Assembly (NCBI GenBank): GCA_030168595.1
Contig: CP115556.1
Coordinates: 930,001-994,000, forward strand
Length of the DNA: 64,000 bases
Source: Methanomassiliicoccales archaeon LGM-DZ1
GTDB taxonomy: Archaea; Thermoplasmatota; Thermoplasmata; Methanomassiliicoccales; Methanomethylophilaceae
Direction of reading: 5' to 3'
This document shows positions 1 to 7,795 of the stretch, piece by piece. Numbering within the stretch: position 1 is the first letter of the stretch; each line of letters opens with the position of its first letter. The notes below the pieces were generated by a model that made no database searches, was not told the DNA's origin, and worked only from the letters and a program-made list of their open reading frames with translations. Position numbers and translations under genes: made by a program.

Positions 1-1
1 G

Positions 2-811
2 AAGATGATCGGCGGGGACATGACCGACACGGCGATCTTCTCCAACATCCCGGGAGAGCTGTCCCGTCACGCCAAAACGTTCAGGCCGTCGGACGTCAGG
101 AAGGGGTCCCTCGCGGAGCGCTACCTGGGCAACGTGAAATGGCTGGAGATGTCCAGGATGGTCAACGTATGCCGCTGCGCCACCGAGGCCGCGCCCGCCC
201 TGCCGCTGTCGGAGAATTCAGGGTCCTTCAAAATCTACATGGCGGACACGGGGCTCCTTTTCACCGCGGCGTTCAGCGGGAACGTTGCCGACCCCGAGAT
301 CGTCTACAGGGGCCTTGAGAAGGGGGACCTGAACGTCAACAGGGGGATGTTCGCCGAGAACATGGTGGCCCAGGAGCTCGCCGCCCTGGGTTACAGGCTG
401 ACATTCTTCACGTTCTACGAGGAAGGGTCGTCGAATCTGCATGAGATAGACTTCCTGATCTCTGACGCCGAGAACCTGGTGCCCATAGAAGTGAAATCCG
501 GCCTGTCGGGGAGGCATGTTTCCCTGGACCGCTTCATGGAAACATACCGCCCTCAGGGGGAGAGAGCATACGTCATACATTCGAAGGACCTGAGGGTCGA
601 CGGCGATGTGGTCTATCTGCCGATCTACATGACCATGTTCCTTGACCGGAGCAGCTTCGGAACTGTTCTGGCCGCCGGAGAGGAACGCCTGGACGGATAT
701 CAGGAACGGGCGATGCGGCTGTCGGAAACAGATCGGGAGGAACGAACGAATCCACCGGAAGGCCGAATGCCGCTGACTCAGGCCGGGAATCCGCCGAGGG
801 ATCCACGATAA
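2..811 (+). CDS. C-terminal part of a DUF4143-type AAA ATPase (partial at left edge)
   Basis: The frame is open to the left edge, so the 5' end and the AAA domain are missing. The visible ~269 residues match the DUF4143 half of the common archaeal/bacterial AAA plus DUF4143 proteins. There is a helical linker, then 'YMADTGLLF', and a C-terminal PD-(D/E)XK-like nuclease fold with 'HEIDFLI' and 'PIEVKSG', where D and E-x-K are the expected catalytic positions. These proteins are abundant in gut archaea and are usually linked to mobile or defence functions, but their exact role is unknown. The last ~40 residues are charged and low in complexity. The gene ends with TAA, 64 bp before the 3' end of the oppositely oriented tRNA-Arg. 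Confidence 0.8.
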   Translation, partial: KMIGGDMTDTAIFSNIPGELSRHAKTFRPSDVRKGSLAERYLGNVKWLEMSRMVNVCRCATEAAPALPLSENSGSFKIYMADTGLLFTAAFSGNVADPEIVYRGLEKGDLNVNRGMFAENMVAQELAALGYRLTFFTFYEEGSSNLHEIDFLISDAENLVPIEVKSGLSGRHVSLDRFMETYRPQGERAYVIHSKDLRVDGDVVYLPIYMTMFLDRSSFGTVLAAGEERLDGYQERAMRLSETDREERTNPPEGRMPLTQAGNPPRDPR

Positions 812-875
812 TGAAAGGCTCTGGAAAAAATCGTCCACCGGGAAGCGTCCAGGCGAAAAATGAACTGATGGTTGA

Positions 876-952
876 TGGCGGGCATATTGGGATTCGAACC
901 CAAGTCTAGGGCTCCGCAAGCCCCTAGGATATCCAAGCTACCCCATATGCCC
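876..952 (-). tRNA. tRNA-Arg (anticodon GCG), CCA encoded
   Basis: On the minus strand this folds as a full cloverleaf. The acceptor GGGCATA pairs with TATGCCC. The anticodon stem GGGGC/GCCCT (one G-U pair) holds loop TTGCGGA, giving anticodon GCG. The T arm is TTGGG-TTCGAAT-CCCAA. The discriminator G is followed by an encoded CCA (878-876). It lies 51 bp downstream of rps17e on the same strand with no clear TATA box between them, so it may be co-transcribed and processed out. Confidence 0.93.
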
Positions 953-1003
953 GTGGAAATGTGTGTGCGGATGTTCCTTGTTCGAAGGTAAGCGGTTTTG
1001 CCT

Positions 1004-1195
1004 TCATGCCTCGGGGTGAGACATGTAGCGGGTGATGTATCCGGCGATCTTGTTCCTCATGGGGACGGACTGGACGTCGGTCAGGGTCGCGACCATTTCC
1101 TTGTTCGCGTCGAAGTCCTTGCCGAAGGCCTGAGGGTACTTGTTGACAAGTTCGATGGATACTCTCTTGATGTAGGTGGGTCTGATTCTTCCCAT
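1004..1195 (-). CDS. rps17e: 30S ribosomal protein S17e
   Basis: This 63-residue protein starts MGRIRPTYIKR and contains 'NKIAGYITRYM', both typical of archaeal/eukaryotic S17e (eS17), a small-subunit protein absent from bacteria. I chose the ATG at 1195 because the family begins at this Met-Gly and a GGTGA element sits just upstream. An in-frame GTG at 1204 would add three residues. A TATA element at 1231-1240 gives the gene its own promoter inside the thyX-rps17e gap. Confidence 0.95.
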   Translation of the reverse strand: MGRIRPTYIKRVSIELVNKYPQAFGKDFDANKEMVATLTDVQSVPMRNKIAGYITRYMSHPEA

Positions 1196-1230
1196 ATCTT
1201 TCACCGAGCGAAGCGTCCCATGGAAGTTCT

Positions 1231-1240
1231 GTATTTAAAC
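1231..1240 (-). promoter_or_regulatory. TATA box of rps17e
   Basis: The minus strand reads GTTTAAATAC about 35 bp upstream of the S17e start codon, in the 84-bp gap after thyX. Its spacing fits an archaeal TATA box and a short leader. Confidence 0.55.
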
Positions 1241-1279
1241 CTTTACGGGACGTTTTCAGTGCTGATGCCGGGCCCGCAG

Positions 1280-1951
1280 TCAGTCGTCCTTCAGCTCCGT
1301 CCTGGGGTGCCCGCAGGATTTCTTCCCCTCGGGGCATCCGGTGGGCTGTATGCAGCCGGGGCCGGCGTTCCTGAAGATGATCGGCGACACCTGCTTGCAG
1401 AGCGCCAGCATCTGGTCAGCCATCTCCCGGATCTCCCACTGGGCGCGGTTGCAGCACCTGAGTGAGAAGAAATGCCTCAGCTCCCTGGCGTTCATGGTGA
1501 CGGTGATGTTGGTGGTGCAGGCGTTGGGCAGAACGTAGCGGGCATCCTCCGCCGGGATCCCGAGGTCCTCCAGCTCGGCATAGGCTTCCCATATGCCCTT
1601 CATAGCGTCCTCGTACACCTTCCGGGCCTCCGGGTCCGCCTGAACGGTCTCCGGGACCACGTAGGTCGGGTCGCGGAGGGAGACGTACCTCTGCGACTGC
1701 TGCGAGAACGTGGCTATCCTGTGCCTGACCAGCTGGTGGGTGAGCGAGCGCGACACGCCCTCGACCGAGAAGGTGAAGACCGCGTGCTCGATGACCGAGT
1801 CGTGGCCCATGGAAACGACGTGCTTCAGCGTCTTCTCCGGCTGCACCTCGTCCTCCAGCACGGAGGCGGGCTTCTCGGAATAGCATGACCTGGCTGCCGC
1901 CGCGCAGATCCTGTCCGCGTCCGGCGTGTATGCGAGCAATTTGACTATCAT
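1280..1951 (-). CDS. thyX: FAD-dependent thymidylate synthase ThyX
   Basis: ThyX methylates dUMP to dTMP using methylene-tetrahydrofolate (or a methanopterin relative), FAD and NAD(P)H. The 223-residue length is normal. The RHRX7S signature is intact: R76-H77-R78, then S86, followed by Q87-R88. The start ATG overlaps the stop of the upstream TraB-family gene (ATGA), so the two are translationally coupled. The C-terminal cysteine-rich tail around '[14 protein letters not shown]' is seen in some family members and could bind a metal, though that is not established. Confidence 0.95.
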   Translation of the reverse strand: MIVKLLAYTPDADRICAAAARSCYSEKPASVLEDEVQPEKTLKHVVSMGHDSVIEHAVFTFSVEGVSRSLTHQLVRHRIATFSQQSQRYVSLRDPTYVVPETVQADPEARKVYEDAMKGIWEAYAELEDLGIPAEDARYVLPNACTTNITVTMNARELRHFFSLRCCNRAQWEIREMADQMLALCKQVSPIIFRNAGPGCIQPTGCPEGKKSCGHPRTELKDD

Positions 1952-2700
1952 TCCCCGTTCCCTTCCCAGAAACTCGATTTCACGGCGGCCAGCCTCTGCG
2001 GGTCCGTCAGGTCGGCCAGCCTGACCGTCCTGATGTCCCCGCCGATCAGCCTCACGAGGCCGTCCACGTGGCCGTCGCCGACCACGGCGACAGTGCGCTC
2101 ATGGGTATCGGCAGCCCTCTTTATGACCTCTGCCATGTGCCTGTTCCTCTCGTCTATGAGCACGCGGACCAGGGTGGGGTACTTCCTGCGCATCCCCTCG
2201 ATGTAGGCGGCCTGGTCCTTGGAATACTCCTCCTGGGTCTTCTCGACCTTCTTCCTCCCGAAGACCCGGTCGCCGATGCCGGAGAGCCGGTACCTCATCT
2301 TCTCCGCGGCCGGCATCTCCCGCCACATGCGCATCATGGCCTCCTGGGCGTCGACGTCGGCGCAGACGATCTCCGCGCCGGCCTCCCTGCCGGCGGCTAT
2401 CGCCGCCGCCATGTCGGCGCCGGCGGAGACCCCGTTCTCGGCGGACATGCGCTCCTGGTACTTCGCGGAGCTGCGGTAGATCGGAGGGGCCTTCTTCAGG
2501 CGCTCCTCCCTGTCCGCGTCGGGGTCGATCCCGCGGGCCTCCAGGTCCCGGCGGAGGGCCTCCCTGTCCCCGGTGAGAGCATGGTAGCGCATCTCGTCGA
2601 GCTCCACGCACACCGCGTCCGGCCAGGAATGCTTCACCAGGAACATGACCGAGTCCCCGATGTTGAAGACGTGGCCGGTGCCGATGACCGTGAGGCTCAT
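1948..2700 (-). CDS. TraB/PrgY family protein
   Basis: This 250-residue protein begins [18 protein letters not shown] and carries the family's GTGH...E...R pattern ('[13 protein letters not shown]') and a late 'VVGDGHVDG' motif. These match the TraB/PrgY/GumN superfamily, proposed to be Tiki-like metalloproteases or pheromone-shutdown proteins; the archaeal function is unknown. Unlike many archaeal TraB proteins, it shows no obvious C-terminal membrane helices. Its ATG overlaps the stop of the MORN gene upstream, and its own stop overlaps the thyX ATG. The three genes therefore form a tightly coupled MORN-TraB-ThyX operon. The reading frame extends far upstream, but that part is antisense-like sequence over the MORN gene and not coding. 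Confidence 0.8.
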   Translation of the reverse strand: MSLTVIGTGHVFNIGDSVMFLVKHSWPDAVCVELDEMRYHALTGDREALRRDLEARGIDPDADREERLKKAPPIYRSSAKYQERMSAENGVSAGADMAAAIAAGREAGAEIVCADVDAQEAMMRMWREMPAAEKMRYRLSGIGDRVFGRKKVEKTQEEYSKDQAAYIEGMRRKYPTLVRVLIDERNRHMAEVIKRAADTHERTVAVVGDGHVDGLVRLIGGDIRTVRLADLTDPQRLAAVKSSFWEGNGE

Positions 2701-3488
2701 TTCCTGCTCTTTTCGGGCTCGCCGTCGACGAACCTGCCGCGGTAGCTCGGGCGGCCGTCGGAGTACTCGGCGCTGCCGGGCCCCTGCTGCTTCCCTTCGA
2801 CGAAGACGCCCTCGAAGACGTTCCCGTCCTTGTCCACCAGGGAGCCGAGGCCGTTCGCCATGCCGTCGATGACGTCGCCGGTGTAGACGGAGCCGTCCGG
2901 CCAGGAGATCGTCCCCTCGCCGGTGGCCTTCCCGCGGACGATCGGGCCGCGGTAGGTGCCGTTGTCGGGGGTCTTCTGCACGCCGGAGAAGCCAGCGGCC
3001 TTCTTCTTGGGCTCCTTCTTCTCGACGTACACGATCTTCTCCTTCACGACCGGCTCGGGGACCACGTAGGGCTTCCCGCAGGAGAACTCCCCGGAGAAGA
3101 CGGAGCCGTCCGCCTTCCTGAGGACCCCGCGGCCGTCGTAGCGCCCGTTCCCGAAGCCGCCCTGGTAGGAGGAGCCGTCGGGGTACGTGATGCTGCCCTG
3201 GCCGTCGTAGCGGCCTCCGAGGAAGCCGCCGGAGTACTTGGTGCCGTCGGCGAGGCTGAGGAATCCCTGCCCTTCGTACCTCCCGTTCACGAAGGTGCCC
3301 TGGTAAGATGAGCCGTCGGGGAATGTGAAGGTCCCCATGCCCTCGAGGCGGCCGAGCCTGAAGCCGCCGGAGTATTTCCTTCCGTCCTTCCAGACATACG
3401 AACCCTGTCCGTCGGGTATGTCCGCGGTGTCGAGGACCGTGCCGTCGTAGGCGCCGTCGGGGTATTCGATGTGTGCCATTTTCGCCAT
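2697..3488 (-). CDS. MORN-repeat protein (about eight repeats)
   Basis: The 263-residue protein is built of tandem MORN units of the form 'G-x-Y-x-G-x-[FW]-x-x-G-x-x-x-G-x-G', for example 'DGSSYQGTFVNGRYEGQG' and 'DGTKYSGGFLGGRYDGQG'. Five or so repeats are followed by a charged linker (around residues 135-170, rich in K/E) and then three more. No signal peptide or membrane segment is seen. MORN repeats form extended beta-hairpin arrays and act as protein or lipid scaffolds in eukaryotes and bacteria. The role here is unknown. A TATA-like element lies at 3513-3523. The start could also be the ATG at 3479. Confidence 0.85.
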   Translation of the reverse strand: MAKMAHIEYPDGAYDGTVLDTADIPDGQGSYVWKDGRKYSGGFRLGRLEGMGTFTFPDGSSYQGTFVNGRYEGQGFLSLADGTKYSGGFLGGRYDGQGSITYPDGSSYQGGFGNGRYDGRGVLRKADGSVFSGEFSCGKPYVVPEPVVKEKIVYVEKKEPKKKAAGFSGVQKTPDNGTYRGPIVRGKATGEGTISWPDGSVYTGDVIDGMANGLGSLVDKDGNVFEGVFVEGKQQGPGSAEYSDGRPSYRGRFVDGEPEKSRK

Positions 3489-3512
3489 GTTGATTTTCCT
3501 GATGCCATCCGG

Positions 3513-3523
3513 GGATAAATAGG
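3513..3523 (-). promoter_or_regulatory. TATA box of the MORN-TraB-thyX operon
   Basis: The minus strand reads CCTATTTATCC about 30 bp upstream of the MORN gene start, in the 99-bp gap before the next MORN gene. It is consistent with a leaderless or short-leader transcript for the operon. Confidence 0.5.
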
Positions 3524-3587
3524 ATGCCAGATGGCAGCGGCGGATTTTGCGACAGCCCCGAGGCGGTGACAGAAGGCGGAGAAGACG

Positions 3588-4028
3588 TCATCCCTGGGTC
3601 TGGGTCACCGGGCAGCTCTGTATCCACTCGCCGCTGTAGACGGCGCTGCCGTCGGGACCATAGAGGGTGCCCATCCCCTCCATCATCCCGGATACGAAAC
3701 CTCCCTCGTACACGCGGCCGTCCGGCCATCTGAGGGTCCCGCGGCCCTGCATCGAGCCCCGGTAGAAGTCGCCCTCGTACTCAGTGCCGTCCTTCCAGCG
3801 CATGCGGCCGCGTCCGGTCATGTCGTCAGCGTCGAAGTCGCCCTCGTAGACCCACTTCCCGGGGACGCGGAAGGTCCCGCGGCCGTGCTTCATGCCGCTG
3901 TGCCAGCGCCCCACATATGAGTTCCCGTTGGACCAGCGGAACATGCCTAGGCCCTCCTCATCGCCGGAGGGGGAGACTTCGCCGATGTAGTAGCCGTTCT
4001 CGTAGTCTATGCGGACGTCGTCGGACAT
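3588..4028 (-). CDS. MORN-repeat protein (about six repeats)
   Basis: This 146-residue protein is almost entirely MORN repeats, such as 'GNSYVGRWHSGMKHGRG', 'WVYEGDFDADDMTGRG' and 'TEYEGDFYRGSMQGRG'. It begins with an acidic, repeat-like segment and ends with a short polar tail. It sits on the same strand as, and 99 bp upstream of, the other MORN gene, so the pair may have arisen by duplication. It has its own TATA box. Function unknown. Confidence 0.83.
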   Translation of the reverse strand: MSDDVRIDYENGYYIGEVSPSGDEEGLGMFRWSNGNSYVGRWHSGMKHGRGTFRVPGKWVYEGDFDADDMTGRGRMRWKDGTEYEGDFYRGSMQGRGTLRWPDGRVYEGGFVSGMMEGMGTLYGPDGSAVYSGEWIQSCPVTQTQG

Positions 4029-4050
4029 ATGGCGAGAGGATGGACCGGCG

Positions 4051-4060
4051 GTTTATATCC
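4051..4060 (-). promoter_or_regulatory. TATA box of the second MORN gene
   Basis: The minus strand reads GGATATAAAC centred ~27 bp upstream of the start codon at 4028, which suggests a leaderless transcript. Confidence 0.55.
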
Positions 4061-4285
4061 GATTCGGAGAGGCCACATCGGGGGATACGGCCCTCCCCAT
4101 GGACTCGGAAAGCAGGCCTGGCATCTTCGGTGCAGCAGACCCTTGGAACCGCCCCGGACCCGGACCGATCGGGCCTTAAGGCAAGGCCCCTGGGGCGGCA
4201 ACAAGGCAATCCATAGATAGCCAGTCGAATCGCCAGTGAAATTATATTTCAATAACTATGTTATCATAAGGTCAATGTTCCCTGG

Positions 4286-4297
4286 ATCATATATGAT
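4286..4297 (+). promoter_or_regulatory. Palindromic TATA element, candidate promoter/operator of the defence island
   Basis: ATCATATATGAT is a perfect 12-bp palindrome 57 bp upstream of the first island gene. It contains a good TATA core and overlaps a GATC site (4285-4288). A start of transcription near 4320 would give a ~30-nt leader. Confidence 0.45.
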
Positions 4298-4353
4298 GGG
4301 CGGTGATGGCGACATCGATTCGATGACCGGGGCACCCGCATTCTTCACGACTT

Positions 4354-6174
4354 ATGTGCAGACCGAGCAAAATGCAGGGAGCGCATGCCGCCGCAAACAG
4401 GAGGACAAGGAACCTGATCGACCCATCCTCGCTTGATATCGCCCCCTCCGAATATTCGGATTTCAGATCATTGTGCCTCGATATCTATGATTTCGTGGCG
4501 AATGAAGATCACGCCAATCTCTTCAAACTGAAATCCAATTTCCCCGAGAACAAGTTCACGATGTTCGGTAAGGCCCTTGATGCCCTGATTTCGGACTCAT
4601 CCATTTCCAACGGGTTCTACGGATTCGTTGCAGGGCCGAGGCCGACGTTCATAGGGCCGGACGGCCGTCCGGAAGTTGACGGCCAGACTAAAGAAGGATG
4701 CGCAGAACGCATCGAACGCATCAAGGCCATCGATTCCGAAACCCACGGCATCCTCTCCCGCAAGGAGTTCTATAATCCTGCGTATGTGGTAGAGAAGACC
4801 ATCACATCCATGGGGAAAGGGACCCAGAAGACCATTCTGGAAAAGTTCTTCATCGAGAATTGGGAACTCGACGACATCGTCGGCGTATACGGGTCCGGCG
4901 CATTGAGCACCATAGATGAATTCAGCAAAAGGTTCTCGAAAGACCCGTTGGATGCAGAGTTCTTTGATGAATGCAATGTGCCGTCCAACGTCATGATCTA
5001 CCTGTGCAATCGGTCTCCGGCATACTACAGGCTGTTCCTGGTGAATTCCGATCCGGGATTCGGCGATGCCATGGAACGCATATTCCCGCTGATGCCGGGC
5101 ACAGCATTGAAAGTGCGCCTCTTCCCTAATTCAGAAGAGAGTATCGACCTCAACAGCCGCGCCATGTCGTACCTCGAGGAGTATATGAAGGCCCATGAAG
5201 GGAATGGCAGGTGCTTCGTCTCGGCCCTCCTCGCATTGTTCGACAACGTGCCCATCAAGAAGACCCAGGTGAAATGGATCTTCGGTAGCATGTGCGAATG
5301 GTTCAGGATGCCTCACCCCGTGTTCGAAGAGTGGGGGCCTTTATTTGATGATTTCCTGGAGACGAAAAGCACAGTCAAGTTCCTCTCTTACGATAACATC
5401 GAGTCGGCATGTTCCGTTCTGAACGGCATCAAGGAGATGGGGTACGGAGCATCGGTTGAGAAGATCTACGTGAAATGCGGCCAGGAACTCCTATCCAGCG
5501 GCATCGGAAACCAGGAGGAATTGGAAGATTTCCTGCTCAAGTACACCGGATTCCGTGTCGATAACGGACGCATCCTTGCCGGAGGTTCACTGAAGGAAGC
5601 GATCGAGCATTTCATCAGGGACGTCAAGGTCTATAACCCGGAGCACCTCAGGAAATTGTATATCCGTCGCTGCGGAGGCCCGACTGAGCAGATTAAACCG
5701 ATCATCGACTCCATAGACATCGGCAAGTTCGCTACCGGCAATGAACTGACTCAGGAAGAGGCCCGGAGCATAGAGGAAAAACTGTCTGAGTACGAGTGGA
5801 TATCCAAAGACAATGCCAGGTCCATATTCGCGGACCTCCACGAACTCGAGGACAAATTCACCGAGATGAACATGCACAGGCTCGGTTTCACGAGCATGCA
5901 GGACGTATATTTCAGAGCCAAGTACTCCTCGTTCGGCGAGTGCGTCCTGAAGTGCGAGTTCGTCGGGGACGAGATATACGTGGACGAGCGCAAGTTCAGG
6001 CTGAAGATGGACTGCAGCGCGTTCAGGCTCGAAGTCGAGAATCTGGAAAGATACCTCCACTGGATCCCTGTCTCCAAGTACAGGTACATCAATCTGGACT
6101 CTCCGAAAAATGCCAGATTCGCTGAGATATTGGTCGGATACAAGGAAAAGATAACGGAACTATGCAAGCATTAG
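4354..6174 (+). CDS. Large unknown island protein, part before an in-frame UAG
   Basis: I do not recognise a family. The 606 residues are soluble and mostly helical, with no membrane segment or nucleotide-binding motif visible. The reading frame stops at UAG (6172-6174), but codons continue uninterrupted in the same frame to 6618. This is the only UAG stop I found among the genes called here. I therefore think the true product is about 754 residues, made by UAG decoding (pyrrolysine) or readthrough; a nonsense mutation is the main alternative. The N-terminus is uncertain: ATG 4354, ATG 4372 or a later TTG near 4432 are possible. It is the first gene of a co-directional set with the ParB-like gene and the PLD-SNF2 helicase, so it probably belongs to the same system. 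Confidence 0.65.
   Translation: MCRPSKMQGAHAAANRRTRNLIDPSSLDIAPSEYSDFRSLCLDIYDFVANEDHANLFKLKSNFPENKFTMFGKALDALISDSSISNGFYGFVAGPRPTFIGPDGRPEVDGQTKEGCAERIERIKAIDSETHGILSRKEFYNPAYVVEKTITSMGKGTQKTILEKFFIENWELDDIVGVYGSGALSTIDEFSKRFSKDPLDAEFFDECNVPSNVMIYLCNRSPAYYRLFLVNSDPGFGDAMERIFPLMPGTALKVRLFPNSEESIDLNSRAMSYLEEYMKAHEGNGRCFVSALLALFDNVPIKKTQVKWIFGSMCEWFRMPHPVFEEWGPLFDDFLETKSTVKFLSYDNIESACSVLNGIKEMGYGASVEKIYVKCGQELLSSGIGNQEELEDFLLKYTGFRVDNGRILAGGSLKEAIEHFIRDVKVYNPEHLRKLYIRRCGGPTEQIKPIIDSIDIGKFATGNELTQEEARSIEEKLSEYEWISKDNARSIFADLHELEDKFTEMNMHRLGFTSMQDVYFRAKYSSFGECVLKCEFVGDEIYVDERKFRLKMDCSAFRLEVENLERYLHWIPVSKYRYINLDSPKNARFAEILVGYKEKITELCKH
6172..6174 (+). other. In-frame UAG: candidate pyrrolysine or readthrough codon
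   Basis: TAG is followed in frame by Phe-Thr-Thr-Pro-Tyr-Ser-Leu-Lys-Asn, then Met at 6202 and 138 more residues with normal coding character. No convincing ribosome-binding site precedes the Met codon at 6202. Methanomassiliicoccales are known to carry the Pyl system and to use UAG rarely as a stop. No pyl genes are in this window. Confidence 0.5.
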
Positions 6175-6618
6175 TTCACTACGCCTTATTCCCTGAAGAA
6201 CATGAAGATCGGCATCCCGGAGATCGATGACGATGATTACGGCATTGAGTTCTACGATGCGATGCTCATCGCCTCTAGAGCTAACCATCAGAACCTGGCC
6301 AAACAGCGTTTCTACTTCATACCCTCCGATGTCACAGGGTTCGGAGCGACCGCTCCGGAGTTCATACGTTATATAATCTACAACAATAACGGGCAGGCAA
6401 CAGTAAGCGAACTGCAGGACATCCTGGAGTCCGAATACGGGATAACGGCAAACATTAGCGTGGTGAGGACCCAGGCAAAGCTTTCGGCAAAGTTTTCGAC
6501 CTGCATATTCTCAGAAGAAACCGACACCGCATACCTAGACAGCGAGATTTACATGGAAGCGATTAGAAATGACCGACGACGTCATCGTGAACAAACCGGG
6601 CGTGATGCAGACCGATAA
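6175..6618 (+). CDS. C-terminal winged-helix-like part of the same large island protein
   Basis: This is the same frame as the preceding gene, directly after its UAG. The first in-frame ATG is at 6202, giving 138 residues if translated alone. It contains 'PEFIRYIIYNNNGQATVSEL', followed by 'EYGI', then an aromatic/acidic ending ('DSEIYMEAI'). This resembles the helix-turn-helix domain often found at the C-terminus of large defence-linked proteins, where it ends the chain rather than standing alone. The last ~17 residues are very basic and overlap the start of the ParB-like gene. If translated separately it would be an orphan wHTH protein; as a tail of the upstream gene it makes better sense. 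Confidence 0.6.
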   Translation, partial: FTTPYSLKNMKIGIPEIDDDDYGIEFYDAMLIASRANHQNLAKQRFYFIPSDVTGFGATAPEFIRYIIYNNNGQATVSELQDILESEYGITANISVVRTQAKLSAKFSTCIFSEETDTAYLDSEIYMEAIRNDRRRHREQTGRDADR

Positions 6619-7795
6619 GACCAAGACCGTGGTGATAGCGAGGAAATCAGAGACTTTCCCCGTCTACCGTGTCCCCCTCAAATACCTGTACTACAACAAA
6701 GAGAACGACCGCATCTCGACCGAGATTGTCCGCTACACCGAGGAGAACGGATGCGACATCGACAAGTTGTTCGACGAGGACCGCGAGAGATACAATCAGG
6801 TTCTGGAGGATATCATCGTCAAATCGAAACCGGATGCCATCGTCAAGACCCAGAAAAGCATCGCCACCCGCGGGCAGGACAACCCCGGCGTCACGCTCAG
6901 GGACGGGCGCGTCGTCGACGGCAACAGGAGGTTCAGCTGCCTCCGGAGGATCCAGAGGGACAGGAAACAAGAACAGTTCTTCGAGACGATAATCCTCGAT
7001 TACGACTACAAGAATGATTACAAGTACATCAAATCGCTCGAACTCGAGCTCCAGATGGGCGTAGACGAGAAGGTCAAGTACGATCCCGTCGACAAACTGT
7101 TCGGCGTGTACAACTCAATCCGCATAAAGAAAGCGTTCACGGTCGAAGAATATGCTGCCCTGTTCGATGATTACTCCGTGTCGGATGTGAAGAAGGACCT
7201 TGCTTTGGCAGACCTGATGAACGAATACCTTGAGTTCCAGGGAACACCGGGCAAATACTACATCGCCAAGGATATGGACCTCCAGGGAACGCTGTTCGAG
7301 ATCCCGGCCATCCTCGAGAAGGTGAACAAAAAGGACCCGGATCTGGTGGACGATGTGAAGACCCGCATATTCGCCAGCATCTGCGCCGGAGTCACTCCCA
7401 GGCTCAACCTCTTCATGAGGGACATCAAGGAGGTCATCGAAAAAGGAGACATCAAGAAATACCTCGATGACACCCAGGAAGCGGTCGACGAGACCATCCA
7501 GGCGCTCGATGAGAAGCCGATTGAAGATTACAACGATCTTGCCGACGGCATCAGGACACGCGACGACATCAAAGACAAACTGGTGACCCCTGTGGTGACC
7601 CAGAAGAAGGCTGTGGACTCCAGAAAGCTCAAGAAGGCCCCGCTGAAGAACTCGAATGAGGCCCTGATAGAGCTCAATGCCGTCCGCCTTGAATCCGTGT
7701 CCGAGATGAACGAGGATGACCGCAGGGAGCTCAAGAACGTGCTCGCCATGCTCGATGACAGGATCGCCGAGATAAGGAAGAGACTTGACGCTTAA
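6569..7795 (+). CDS. ParB/Srx-superfamily nuclease-like protein
   Basis: The 408-residue protein has an N-terminal ParB-like domain. Residues ~83-125 include 'TQKSIATRGQDNP' and 'DGRVVDGNRRFSCLRRI', matching the G-[H/N]-R-R nucleotide-binding/nuclease box of ParB/Srx folds. The remainder is helical and charged, ending in a likely coiled coil. It overlaps the preceding frame by up to 50 bp; ATG 6605 would cut this to 14 bp and is an equally plausible start. Its end overlaps the helicase start by 11 bp. ParB-like proteins of this type occur in defence and plasmid systems as CTPases or nucleases. Which activity applies here cannot be read from the sequence. Confidence 0.72.
   Translation: MTDDVIVNKPGVMQTDKTKTVVIARKSETFPVYRVPLKYLYYNKENDRISTEIVRYTEENGCDIDKLFDEDRERYNQVLEDIIVKSKPDAIVKTQKSIATRGQDNPGVTLRDGRVVDGNRRFSCLRRIQRDRKQEQFFETIILDYDYKNDYKYIKSLELELQMGVDEKVKYDPVDKLFGVYNSIRIKKAFTVEEYAALFDDYSVSDVKKDLALADLMNEYLEFQGTPGKYYIAKDMDLQGTLFEIPAILEKVNKKDPDLVDDVKTRIFASICAGVTPRLNLFMRDIKEVIEKGDIKKYLDDTQEAVDETIQALDEKPIEDYNDLADGIRTRDDIKDKLVTPVVTQKKAVDSRKLKKAPLKNSNEALIELNAVRLESVSEMNEDDRRELKNVLAMLDDRIAEIRKRLDA

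Larger units (their letters stand above)
4029..4353 (+). other. 325-bp divergent intergenic region at the left border of the defence island
   Basis: It separates the leftward MORN gene from the rightward island. It holds the MORN TATA box (4051-4060), a GC-rich partly self-complementary stretch around 4160-4200, a sharply AT-rich tract (4236-4275) and the palindromic TATA listed separately. Short open frames here (for example from 4236) lack any family features and I do not call them genes. Confidence 0.5.

Noticed and set aside
4236-4436. A 66-codon open frame before the first island gene
   Set aside because: No ribosome site or family resemblance, and it overlaps the promoter and the next gene's start.
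6172-6618. Simple pseudogene explanation for the UAG-interrupted gene
   Set aside because: Not excluded, but there is no frameshift or further stop, and UAG is otherwise avoided as a stop in this window. I kept decoding or readthrough as the leading idea.
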